The notes below the pieces were generated by a model that was not told the DNA's origin, made no database searches, and saw only the letters and a list, made by a program, of their open reading frames with translations. Shown here one piece after another: positions 55,145 to 64,000 of a DNA stretch of 64,000 nucleotides. A program made the translations under genes and the position numbers. Position 1 is the first letter of the stretch. Each line of letters opens with the position of its first letter. Location of the stretch: assembly GCF_963678635.1 (NCBI RefSeq), contig NC_087065.1, forward strand, positions 8,457,209-8,521,208, read 5' to 3'. The stretch comes from Symsagittifera roscoffensis (lineage: Eukaryota; Xenacoelomorpha; Acoela; Convolutidae).

Positions 55145-55438
55145 TTCAACTAATTTGAGCTGCACTGTTTTCGCAAAAGTACACGTGGAGTAAGATGTCA
55201 GAAAGATGCCAGAATTGAGCTTCCAACTTGGGTTTCTACCATTTTTTTTACATTAGAGTAGACAAAAATGTACCAAAAATAGGTTTTTACTCTCAGAAGT
55301 GTCTGTTTTGAAAGACCACTTTGAACACCATTATTTGAACTAAAACACAGTTTTTGCTTTGTTCGTATTGCTAAACACTAAACGAATACGAAAGGCTTAT
55401 TTACTATTGCCTCGTCTCGGTTCTGAGGTAGATCGGTT

Positions 55439-55624
55439 TTGGGCTGTTGGCTGATTGATAACATTTCGAGGCCCACCATGATCCGTGCTCGTTGCTTGAG
55501 GGTGAAGAAACATTACCCAGCCCAGAAAAATAACCAAAAAAAATTGCATGTAGTTCCTAAACAGCGGTTCGCCGTGATGAGCTGTACAGCTCTTGTGTTA
55601 GTCCTTTCCCCCGTGGATAAATGA
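55439..55624 (+). CDS. Possible short ORF or first exon, divergent from X1
   Basis: A plus-strand frame includes an internal ATG at about 55478 with a near-ideal context CCCACCATGATC. From there it reads MIRARCLRVKKHYPAQKNNQ and KKLHVVPKQRFAVMSCTALV to TGA: basic, then hydrophobic at the end. It is divergent from X1, with about 0.33 kb between the two starts, an arrangement compatible with a shared promoter. No family is recognised; chance remains possible. Confidence 0.3.
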   Translation: MGCWLIDNISRPTMIRARCLRVKKHYPAQKNNQKKLHVVPKQRFAVMSCTALVLVLSPVDK

Positions 55625-56715
55625 TCTTAATTTCGTTTTCTTCCATAAATTAATCGTAATTATAGGAAATTACATGTCAACACAGAATAACGAACTGTTA
55701 TGTAAAATTTTTGATATTTAAAAGCAGAATTCATTGTCATAAAATACGCAACGTGAAAACTATAATATCTCAATATTAAATCAACGCCTGAGAAACTTAT
55801 CAATTATTTTGTTTCAATCAGTTTTTTCTACTTTTTCACACACTGTTATTTGTTCACCCTAAAAAATCAAAAAAAACAAATAAAGATTTTTATAGCATCT
55901 GAAACATTTTGCAGTCGGGAGCTCAAATATAAAAAGATAGTATACTTGTGATTATTTTTATAAAGTTAGAATGGTTTGAACTTGGGACTAATTTCACGAT
56001 TGTAATTCGTTTTGGGATTAATTCTATTGAGGTATAAGTGGCAAATTATATCCTTCTAAACTGAACAGAGGAAAGAAGTTTGCTTTTTTCAATCCGCAAA
56101 ATATATTACTTGTAGTTTACATAGATTGCCAGGGGATAAATTTAAGAAACAAACATTTTTCTAATATCGTTTTATACGACTTTTTTTAATCAAAAAAGCT
56201 TGTGATCGATGATAGTCGAGGACTTGCCTTAATATACGAGCAGTCTTTTTTTCATTACAACTTTGAATATTATTCTAACTTGTTCCAACGTTTCAAAAAA
56301 TGGTCCATTTTGATTTGTTTTTCACCAAGTAGGACTCCTTAATATCCTTTAAAAATAAGCATTTAAATTTCAAACTGATCGGATAACAAATAAAAACCTG
56401 TCGTAAAAAATTGGACTGGTTATTTTGCCCTGCCTTCAAAAGAAAAAAAAACAGTAGAAAAACCTGCAAATCTGAGAATTTGCCTCATCAAAATAAATTT
56501 AATAAAATTTTGATTTTCGTCAAAAAAACTAATAAACGATTTTAAGAGTTCTCTCATAAGCAAAAAATGAAAAACATATCCGACCAAAACAAGTCTCCGA
56601 GGAATTGAAAATGACGAAAGTAGAAGTTTTTTAAATTAATACAAGTTTGGTCCAAAGCAAAAAGCAGTAGCACTGGTCTGGAGTACTGAAGACTTGAGAG
56701 AGTAAAAACAACAAA
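55625..56715. other. Intergenic, AT-rich
   Basis: I see no gene. A solitary family P-type end (AATATACGAGCAGTC) is at about 56231-56245. Confidence 0.4.
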
Positions 56716-56717
56716 AC

Positions 56718-56960
56718 TTCTCGTATCAGGGCGAAGCCCTGAATGATCCGACTGCCTTTTTAGGTCTATTGAGCAGTAATAACATGAAACAAACTAAACG
56801 TAATAAAATAAAACTTTACCTTTCGACAACAATACCTTTCGAATGATATAAAAAAAGTTACGTCAAAAATGGCTAGTTAAAAAGTCGAAATTTGTCTGAA
56901 GAAAAAACCCACCCCGAGCATAAATATTCCGTTACTTTTGTCGGAAAACAATAAGTGGAT
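56718..56960 (+). repeat. Family P copy 2 (internally shortened)
   Basis: It begins CTCGTATCAGGGCGAAGCCC, the reverse complement of the end seen at 60.9 kb, and continues to CCCGAGCATAAATATTCCG and GTCGGAAAACAATAAG. The middle, present in copies at 58.3 and 60.6 kb, is missing. Confidence 0.65.
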
Positions 56961-58198
56961 TACTCGACTAGTCGATTAACCAAAATTTTAGACGAGGAAT
57001 ACTGTCCGATAATCAAGTAAGCTCTTATTTCATTTTTTCAATCGTTCCAAAAATTCAATAAATTTATGCGCTGTTATAACCGTTTCTCAGAGGGTCGCAG
57101 AATAGATAACCAATAGGAGGTTCCCTGTAGAGCTTAAAAAGTAATTGAGCAAGAAAAAAAGTTGAATAATTGGGATGCTTTGTGAAACGCAGAATTACTG
57201 AAGAAACAATCGAATTGCTATATCAAATAGGAAAACTCTATGTTTCTTTTCGGCTGAGTTCGAGTTTTACAAAAAAAGGTTGAAAAACTCTAGATAACTT
57301 TGGTCTAAAAATGACTGCCGGAACAAATTTTTCATTTTTGTTTTAAGTCATCTTTCAGGTGTTTAGGTTTACTGGAGACAGAAACATCGTAGGCCTTTTT
57401 TAAATTATAGGATGGGCGTGAGGATGCGTCAGTTCCCTTTTTTTTGCTGCTTGCATGGTTTGCTTGACCATATTCATCATCTCAAACTTTGTATCTCCAA
57501 GCGATCTTGAGTGATCCTGGATCTGAACTGTGACCTTTTGACTTTTTGCTCAGCCGCTACTCACGTCGCACTCTAAGGCCAACCTTCACATAGAAGAGAA
57601 CGAAAAAAAAACAAATATTCTAGAAATGGAAAGGGTCGCAGAAATGATAACCAATAGGAGGTTCCCTGTAGAGCTATTACGCTCATTTCCCTGCGGGGAT
57701 GGGAAATTACCTAAAACCCAGCCTTTATTTCATTCATTTATAGGTCACTTCGAACCCATTCAGTCAAAATTTTGATGTTATAACAAATTGATGAAATTTC
57801 AAAGACAAACCACAATTTTGAACGACATCATATCGGCCTCGAACTGATGCCTGTGATTTTTTGTTAATTGTTTTACCACTGCACTACTAATTGTATAAAC
57901 ACACTTAATGGCAAAAAGAGAAGAGGAGAAAACAATCAAGCTGTTTTGATTATATAAAGTAATTTGAAAAATTAAAAGGATAAAACTGAAGAAAAAGAGG
58001 CTCATACGATCAAGCTGACGACCATAAGTTTATAAACATTGTTTTAGTTAAGTGGAATTTAAGTGGACAAAAAGAAACAACGCACTTTCGATTAATGTGC
58101 GAAATTCGAGATCCATCTAGAAACTTCCAGCTAACTAATAATATATAAATCTGAAACTATTGGAAATTGAAAAATAAAAATTGAACTTCAAAAAAATG
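56825..58198 (+). repeat. Direct duplication, left unit
   Basis: It matches 58529-60225. Shared parts are 56825-57089 with 58529-58794, and 57131-58198 with 59158-60225. In place of the 363 bp between them in the right unit it has a ~41-bp filler at 57090-57130. Identity is high by eye, with single-base differences. Confidence 0.85.
57400..57549 (-). CDS. Possible short terminal exon, present in both duplication units
   Basis: The open frame reads AKSQKVTVQIQDHSRSLGDT, KFEMMNMVKQTMQAAKKREL, THPHAHPII and stop. Composition is natural, and the frame is kept in the second unit (59427-59576) with one Met-to-Val change. An acceptor-like CTGAG or AAAAAG lies at its start but without a clear pyrimidine tract. 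It could be a last exon or chance. It is noted because it is the most protein-like stretch in the duplicated block. Confidence 0.25.
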   Translation of the reverse strand, partial: AKSQKVTVQIQDHSRSLGDTKFEMMNMVKQTMQAAKKRELTHPHAHPII

Positions 58199-58299
58199 TA
58201 TAACATGGATAATTGAAATGTAATAAAAGAAAATCTATAAATTTTTTTTTAAAAAAATTTGAGATTTTTTGTAAAAACATCCCCCCACAGGTCATATTA

Positions 58300-58794
58300 A
58301 ATTCAAAGTGATAGACTTTGCTCCTAATAACAAATCAATAATGGCATATAAGCTTACTTGAGACAATTTGGAACAAATTCTAAGACGGATTAAATCTCGC
58401 ATACGCGTTAATAATGCAAAATATATCGAGCGTTATTTGTCACAACTTGGCCAAAATGGCAATCTTTAAACCCCCATAATTTTACAAAAAATGATCACAG
58501 GTAAAAATCTTTTCAATTTTAAGCTCAAGACAACAATACCTTTCGAATGATATAAAAAAAGTTACGTCAAAAATGGCTAGTTAAAAAGTCGAAATTTTTC
58601 TGAAGAAAAAACCCACCCCGAGCATAAATATTCCGTTACTTTTGTCGGAAAACAATAAGTGGGTTACTCGACTAGTCGATTAACCAAAATTTTAGACGAG
58701 GAATACTGTCCGATAATCAAGTAAGCTATTATTTCATTTTTTCAATCGTTCCAAAAATTCAATAAATTTATGCGCTGTTATAACCGTTTCTCTT
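58300..58794 (+). repeat. Family P copy 3
   Basis: AAAGTGATAGACTTTGCTCC, TTGGCCAAAATGGCAATCTT, AAAAAATGATCACAGG and CCCGAGCATAAATATTCCG match the reverse complement of 60440-60780 in the same order. Only its right two-thirds is part of the direct duplication. Confidence 0.65.
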
Positions 58795-60225
58795 AAATCT
58801 GATTTAGATCGACAACAATCTATGGCAAAGATTTAGAAGGTAAAGTAAGCACTATGGCAAAACTCTTGTTTTTCTAAGTGAAGCTACCACCAATAAAACA
58901 TTATCTGGTTTAAACAGTTAACCATTTTATTCGGAACTGGAAAGATACGACGGTGTGAAGATTTGGCTCTTTTCGATTTTTCCCGCATTGCAATCCTTCT
59001 CATTTTCAAAGCCTTTATGTTTTTTTATTATGGCTATATGTGCAATGGTAAGTTGTGATTATCAAAGAAGAGTAGAGTTCGGAATTGTTGATTAGTTCAC
59101 TATGCTGAACCGAGCTGAAATTTTTTCATTTCAGTCAATTCAAATTATTTTAAGTTGAGCTTAAAAAGTAATTGAGCAAGAAAAAAAGTTGAATAATTGG
59201 GATGCTTTGTGAAACGCAGAATTACTGAAGAAACAATCGAATAGCTATATCAAATAGGAAAACTCTATGTTTCTTTTCGGCTGAGTTCGAGTTTTACAAA
59301 AAAAGGTTTAAAAACTCTAGATAACTTTGGTCTAAAAATGACTGCCGGAACAAACTTTTCATTTTTGTTTTAAGTCATCTTTCAGGTGTTTAGGTTTACT
59401 GGAGAGAGAAACATCGTAGGCCTTTTTTAAATTATAGGATGGGCGTGAGGATGCGTCAGTTCCCTTTTTTTTGCTGCTTGCACGGTTTGCTTGACCATAT
59501 TCATCATCTCAAACTTTGTATCTCCAAGCGATCTTGAGTGATCCTGGATCTGAACTGTGACCTTTTGACTTTTTGCTCAGCCGCTACTCACGTCGCACTC
59601 TAAGGCCAACCTTCACATAGAAGAGAACGAAAAAAAAACAAATATTCTAGAAATGGAAAGGGTCGCAGAAATGATAACCAATAGGAGGTTCCCTGTAGAG
59701 CTATTCCGCTCATTTCCCTGCGGGGATGGGAAATTACCTAAAACCCAGCCTTTATTTCATTCATTTATAGGTCACTTCGAACCCATTCAGTCAAAATTTT
59801 GATGTTATAACAAATTGATGAAATTTCAAAGACAAACTACAATTTTGAACGACATCATATCGGCCTCGAACTGATGCCTGTGATTTTTTGTTAATTGTTT
59901 TACCACTGCACTACTAATTGTATAAACACACTTAATGGCAAAAAGAGAAGAGGAGAAAACAATCAAGCTGTTTTGATTATATAAAGTAATTTGAAAAATT
60001 AAAAGGATAAAACTGAAGAAAAAGAGGCTCATACGATCAAGCTGACGACCATAAGTTTATAAACATTGTTTTAGTTAAGTGGAATTTAAGTGGACAAAAA
60101 GAAACAACGCACTTTCGATTATTGTGCGAAATTCGAGATCCATCTAGAAACTTCCAGCTAACTAATAATATATAAATCTGAAACTATTGGAAATTGAAAA
60201 AAGAGTATTGAACTTCAAAAAAATG
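58529..60225 (+). repeat. Direct duplication, right unit
   Basis: It is the second copy of 56825-58198, with the full 58795-59157 segment that the left unit lacks. The identical hydrophobic minus frames at 57799-58005 and 59826-60032 are not independent evidence of a gene. Confidence 0.85.
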
Positions 60226-60439
60226 ACTAACTAAAATTTAGAAAAAATAAATTTCTGAACTAATTTAAAGACTAATCAAAATTACATCAGAACAAACTCG
60301 TTTTTTTTTGGAAACTATTGAGACGATCAGAAGGAATATCAGTTTGAGGGCTTATCACTGTATCCCCGTAACGGCCACACAATTACGCAGATGTCCTTAT
60401 TATGCCTTAGCCGTAGAGGATGCAGCAGCCACTTATCAA

Positions 60440-60905
60440 GTGAAGGCTAATTGTTCCGACTTCCGTAACGAAAGTAACGGAATGTTTGTGCTCGGGTGTT
60501 TTTTTTCTTCAGATAAATTTTGAATTTTTAACTAAGCATTTTTGACGGAAATTTTTCAAAATCATTTAAAAACTGTTGTCTTGAGGTTGAATTTGAAAAA
60601 ATATTTCACCTGTGATCATTTTTCGTGAAAGTATGAGGTTTAAAAATTGCCATTTTGGACAATTTGAGACAGTTAACACAAAAATCATTTTTTGTCATAA
60701 ATCATTGGTTACTAGGAGCGATATCTATCACTTTGTACTTTATATGGCGATAGGGAGGATGATTTTCACAAAAAAATCTCAAACTAGAAAAAAAAGCTTT
60801 TCATTTTTTTATTACAATTAACTTGTTCAAGTTATTACTGCTTCATAGGCCTTAAAAGCTGTCAAAACTTTCAAGGCTTGGCCCTGATACGAGCAGTCTA
60901 GTTAC
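60440..60905 (-). repeat. Family P copy 4, inverted
   Basis: It reads on the minus strand as AGACTGCTCGTATCAGGGCC, then the family body, to GGAAGTCGGAACAATTA. It is the most complete copy and defines the length, about 460 bp. The plus ORF at 60308-60523 runs into it and is not called. Confidence 0.65.
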
Positions 60906-61121
60906 TTTATATTTTTGAAGTTTCAAAGATTAATTTTTTGCAAAGGTTTAATAGTCGATATTGTGTTGAAAAATTATAAATTGTGCTTCATTTAAATTTT
61001 TAACTTTTTGTTAAGCAAGCTTGATTATCTTTGGATTAAAATCTAAAAAAAAACAGAATTAAAGATTGCAAGTAGAAATGTTGTGCTCTCTCAGTTATAG
61101 TTCAGTGCTGAAGTTTTTTTT
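60906..61121. other. AT-rich spacer
   Basis: Nothing is recognised. Confidence 0.4.
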
Positions 61122-61364
61122 TTAGCTGATCACTGTGCGCTCAATCTCCGTAAGTTGATAAAAACTATGAAGTCGAATGCTTGAATTATTAGGAGCATTT
61201 ATCGGCAAAAACTCTCGAAAACTCAATAATTCGTCATAATTTTGGTTATGCTTAACATCATATAACTTCATTAATCTGCCCCGAAAACGGTACAAATTGG
61301 CGCAAGCTAGCCACAAGAACCGGTAATAATGTCCTTGAGACAAATTGCTCTTTTTGGCGGTCAT
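61122..61364 (-). CDS. Hypothetical 80-residue ORF
   Basis: It starts at ATG (context AAAGATGACC, A at -3) and ends TAA. It reads MTAKKSNLSQGHYYRFLWLA, CANLYRFRGRLMKLYDVKHN and QNYDELLSFREFLPINAPNN. Codon use and residue mix look natural for an AT-rich genome. It lies downstream of the BEL/Pao pol on the same strand but is not a known part of such elements. A small gene or first exon is possible; the family is unknown. Confidence 0.35.
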   Translation of the reverse strand: MTAKKSNLSQGHYYRFLWLACANLYRFRGRLMKLYDVKHNQNYDELLSFREFLPINAPNNSSIRLHSFYQLTEIERTVIS

Positions 61365-61440
61365 CTTTAATCAAGGCTGAACCAAATTAGAACCAAAAAA
61401 CTGTTAAAAGAGGATGTAACTTTTTTAAAATATAATAATA

Positions 61441-61530
61441 TACGGGCAGGTGGGGGATTCCAACCTACGTCAACTGTCATGTCTATATAGTCGGCGTTTC
61501 TGTAGCTTAGGCCGCTCGACCAACTGTTCT
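61441..61530 (-). tRNA. Class II tRNA-like sequence, probably pseudogene or SINE head
   Basis: On the minus strand CAGTTGGTCGAGCGGCCTAA has the A-box form of tRNA-Leu/Ser (T-G-G-x-C-G-A-G-C-G-G). About 50 bases later AGGTTGGAATCCCCC resembles a B box (GGTTCGAATCC with C to G). The length suits a long variable arm. The acceptor ends do not pair well and the T loop is altered, so a working tRNA is unlikely. Confidence 0.35.
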
Positions 61531-61547
61531 TATTTTATGCATTTATA

Positions 61548-64000
61548 CTATTGTTTTTTACGCTTCAATACTCTACATTTGCGTTGCAACATCCTTACCC
61601 CTGAAGAAGGAAGAACCGAAGCGAGCTTAACGGTCGGTCGAGTGACTTCACGGGTTGCGGTCTTAACAAGGGCGGATCCGGCGCAACCGTCCTGTCCGTA
61701 GTTAAGCTTGACGATTCGGGCGAGGGGGTAGTACCCACGCTGACTATTGGGCTCAATCACCCACACGAGATCACCTGTCTTAAGAGTGGAGTCAGAATGA
61801 GTGTGCCACTTGACACGCTTGTTCAGCGAGGGGACTTATTCTCGCAGCCAAAGAGACCAAATCGCGTTAGCATAAGACTGCGCTCGCACGTACCTTTTCT
61901 TGTGGTCGAAGTGCTCCCAAGGTAAAAACGAAGGAAAGCTTGTGGCATGTTGTCCAAGCAAAAAGTGGTTTGGGTTAACGCTTCTAACTAACGTGAATCG
62001 GTACTAATGGAAGTGATTGGCCTCGAATTCAAAGCCTGCTCAACTAAGTAGAGTGTTGTTCCTAACACCTCTTCGATGACTCGCCTACTGCCTATTATAT
62101 CGTAAAGCACACGCTTCTCTCTTCGTACGAGGCGCTCCCCCAGGAGCCGCCATGATGGGGTGAACCTGGCGGGCTAAATTTCCAAGCAACACCTTTGTGT
62201 GCAAAAATGGTCGGAGCTATGCCATTCCAGCTCTTGATGCAAGTAAGTAATTTCTTTTTCAGCGCCAACGAAGTTCGTGCCGTTATCCGACCAGATCGTG
62301 TTTGGTGTACCGCGACGCGCAATGAACCGTTCAATGCCCAAGACACAAGAACTAGTGTCCAGAGATGGTACAATCTCGAGGCGTACAGCCCTGGTGGTCA
62401 GGCAAGTGAAAAAAAATCCCCATTTTTTTTCAGTGCTTCTGCGAACCGGAACGTAAAGCGGTCCAAAGTAACCCACACCCGTATGATTAAAGGGTGGTTA
62501 CTTATATCCGAGACGTTCGACAGGTAAATTGGACATAATAGGCTGGATGCTACTTGCTTTGTGTTTACGGCATGTTACACATTGAGTTTCGATAGACCGA
62601 AGTAGTCGACGCATCCCAAAAAATGCATATTTCATATTTAAAACGGAGCGCATGTAATCTAAAATTTGATGAAAAGGCTTATGATGGAGGCTGCCGGCCA
62701 ACAAACGAACTAGGGTATGTCGGGCGTCGAATAATATTGAGTGCTTAGTATCAAACTCGTATTCACTAAGCGCACGATCCGTCCGGTGGAACGAATGATA
62801 CCAGTGGGACCAATAAATGGCGAGTATGTGGCAATTTCACTACTATTCTTAATAGGTTTGCCAGCGGTGAGTGTTTTTTCAACTCAACGGGGAAGGTTTC
62901 CATCTGAGCAAGATGAGTCAGTTTGCTTTCTGCATTATCAAGTTCAGTGGGGTCGGTGACTCGTAAGTCCTTACCGCGAAAACGCTTATGTGAAGGCAGC
63001 ATCCTCAACATAAAAGCGACTACTCTTTTATATCTCGTAAAGGAACTGAACCTTTCCCAATTGAACCCGTGTTGAGATGTTTGATGGATGAGACATCGGT
63101 TACGAAGGAAGATGATGTCTCCAAGCAATTATCAACATCACAAGAAGGACCCTTCAAACGAATTTTATTGATCGCACGTTCGTCGGGTATAAACGGCCAA
63201 TCAGTAGTCCTGAGAATGCTCGGACCATTAACCCAGCTGCAATCCTTGAGGGCTTCCGAAGAAATCCCCCGCGTACCGGTATCAGCTGGATTATCGCCGC
63301 TCAGAAAATGGTGCCACTCATCAATAGTGGTCATTCGAGGATTTCGCCGACACGGTTAGCGACGAATACAGGTAATTTTTTCATTGGAGTTTAGCCACTG
63401 CAAAATTGTAGTACTATCTGTCCACTTGTAGACATGATTAATGCAGACAGTAAGGGCGGTCAGTATATCATCTTTCAGTCGTGTGGCGAGCAGAGCAGCT
63501 TGAAGCTCTAGCTTCGGTATAGATAGCGCTTTCACGGGCGCAACGCGAATTTTACCAAAGATGAAGGATATTTGAGTTTTGTGCGAACTCGAGAGTCGCG
63601 CACGCAAAAATTCAACTGCACAGAAAAGGTCCTGCGAGCTATCACCGAACATGTGGAGCTCAATTTGATCCACAGGCTCTGTGAAGTAACAACGGGGAAT
63701 AGTCAATTGCTCGAAGAGAGGGAGACCGGAGTGCCACTCGAGAAACTTATCTCTTATGTCTTCCGGCAATTCGTCGTCCCAACGTTGGCCACAGATTTTT
63801 CAAAAATCTTATTCAAAAGACGGGCACTAACTGTGTATGGAGCTACTAACCCAACAGGGTCAAACACAGAAGAGACGAAACTCAAGAAGGTTCGTTGAGT
63901 TATGGCCTTATCGAGAGGACGATCCACGCCTCTGCTAACAACCAATGTGTCTTTCACATGGTCCCACTTAAGACCTAAGACGTGTGATGACTGTTCGGCA
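61548..64000 (-). pseudogene. BEL/Pao retrotransposon pol, broken, runs off the right edge
   Basis: Domains in minus-strand order are as follows. The RT C-terminus (63754-63957) has TFLSFVSSVFDPVGLVAPYT. The Pao RNase H-like region (63356-63769) has MFGDSSQDLFCAVEFLRARL, KLELQAALLATRLKD and WTDSTTILQWLNSNEK. The linker (63020-63334) has FLSGDNPADTGTRGI. The integrase HHCC finger (62498-62704) has HKPFH and QCVTCRKH. The integrase core (62174-62476) follows, then a C-terminal DUF5641-type part (61548-61766) with VIEPNSQRGYYPLARIVK. This set is diagnostic of BEL/Pao. Frames change at several joints. In the integrase the first catalytic Asp of V-D-Y-F-G-P is Gly (codon at 62471-62473). The Glu-bearing G-G-S-W-E-R segment is split by an extra G near 62145. 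The element is dead. Confidence 0.88.

Noticed and set aside
57799-58005. 68-residue hydrophobic minus ORF repeated identically at 59826-60032
   Set aside because: Identity follows from the recent direct duplication. There are no start, splice or domain signals, and the composition is Phe/Ile/Leu-rich as in random AT-rich DNA.
60308-60523. 71-residue plus ORF METIETIRRN...
   Set aside because: Its second half is family P copy 4 and the start codon is TTG (no ATG before residue 50).

Overview
The window looks like a metazoan, probably invertebrate, nuclear genome segment. It is strongly AT-rich, has almost no long ORFs, shows spliceosomal-looking exon edges, and is packed with decayed animal-type transposable elements (Ty3/Gypsy, BEL/Pao, a Jockey/CR1-like LINE, hAT-like MITEs with 8-bp target duplications, a possible Mutator-like MITE). 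Nothing looks bacterial: there are no operons, no ribosome binding sites and no long intact CDS. I cannot name the species. One 200-N assembly gap lies at 35751-35950.

Layout. 1-7000: mostly non-coding DNA with an old dispersed repeat (family P), a possible gag remnant, a diverged ~190-240 bp tandem repeat and one convincing coding exon on the minus strand (3998-4320) ending in a canonical splice donor. 7009-11671: a dead Ty3/Gypsy LTR element with recognisable LTRs, a primer-binding site, a gag zinc knuckle, an RNase H tail and an integrase zinc finger, but protease and RT deleted. 11.8-14.6 kb: two unassigned minus-strand ORFs, a TTCGACC minisatellite and a TATG-rich stretch. 15.5-33.2 kb: a very decayed env-bearing Gypsy-like retroelement. 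Its gag-pro-pol-partial-env block is present twice in direct tandem (16270-22994 and 22995-31572) without LTRs between the copies. Copy 1 has three large deletions, and both copies share stop codons. The rest of env follows only the second copy. A further decayed, unrecognised coding region follows at 33.7-35.3 kb.

35.9-42.1 kb: copies of dispersed repeat R, a 456-bp MITE with ~38-bp TIRs and a perfect 9-bp target duplication, and a long imperfect palindrome at 38.1-38.45 kb. 42.6 kb: a likely 3'-terminal exon of a minus-strand gene. 45.6-52.0 kb: two copies of repeat A flank a LINE that keeps an intact ORF1 but has lost its 3' half. One copy of repeat A carries a hAT-like MITE while the other preserves the exact empty site. 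52.0-55.2 kb: a dense nest of short hAT-like MITEs, several with perfect 8-bp target duplications and one nested inside another. They lie in and around a small tandem gene pair on the minus strand whose products share a short cysteine-rich start and a VSRLxPPPLN motif.

56.7-60.9 kb: a diverged direct duplication containing family P repeats and a filler sequence copied from nearby. 61.1-64.0 kb: a short ORF, a tRNA-like sequence, and a broken BEL/Pao pol gene on the minus strand that runs off the right edge.

Host genes are few and only partly visible. The strongest are the exon at 3998-4320, the terminal exon at 42578-42683 and the paralogue pair at 52434-52676 and 53708-55144. Everything else of coding character is transposon-derived and mostly non-functional.
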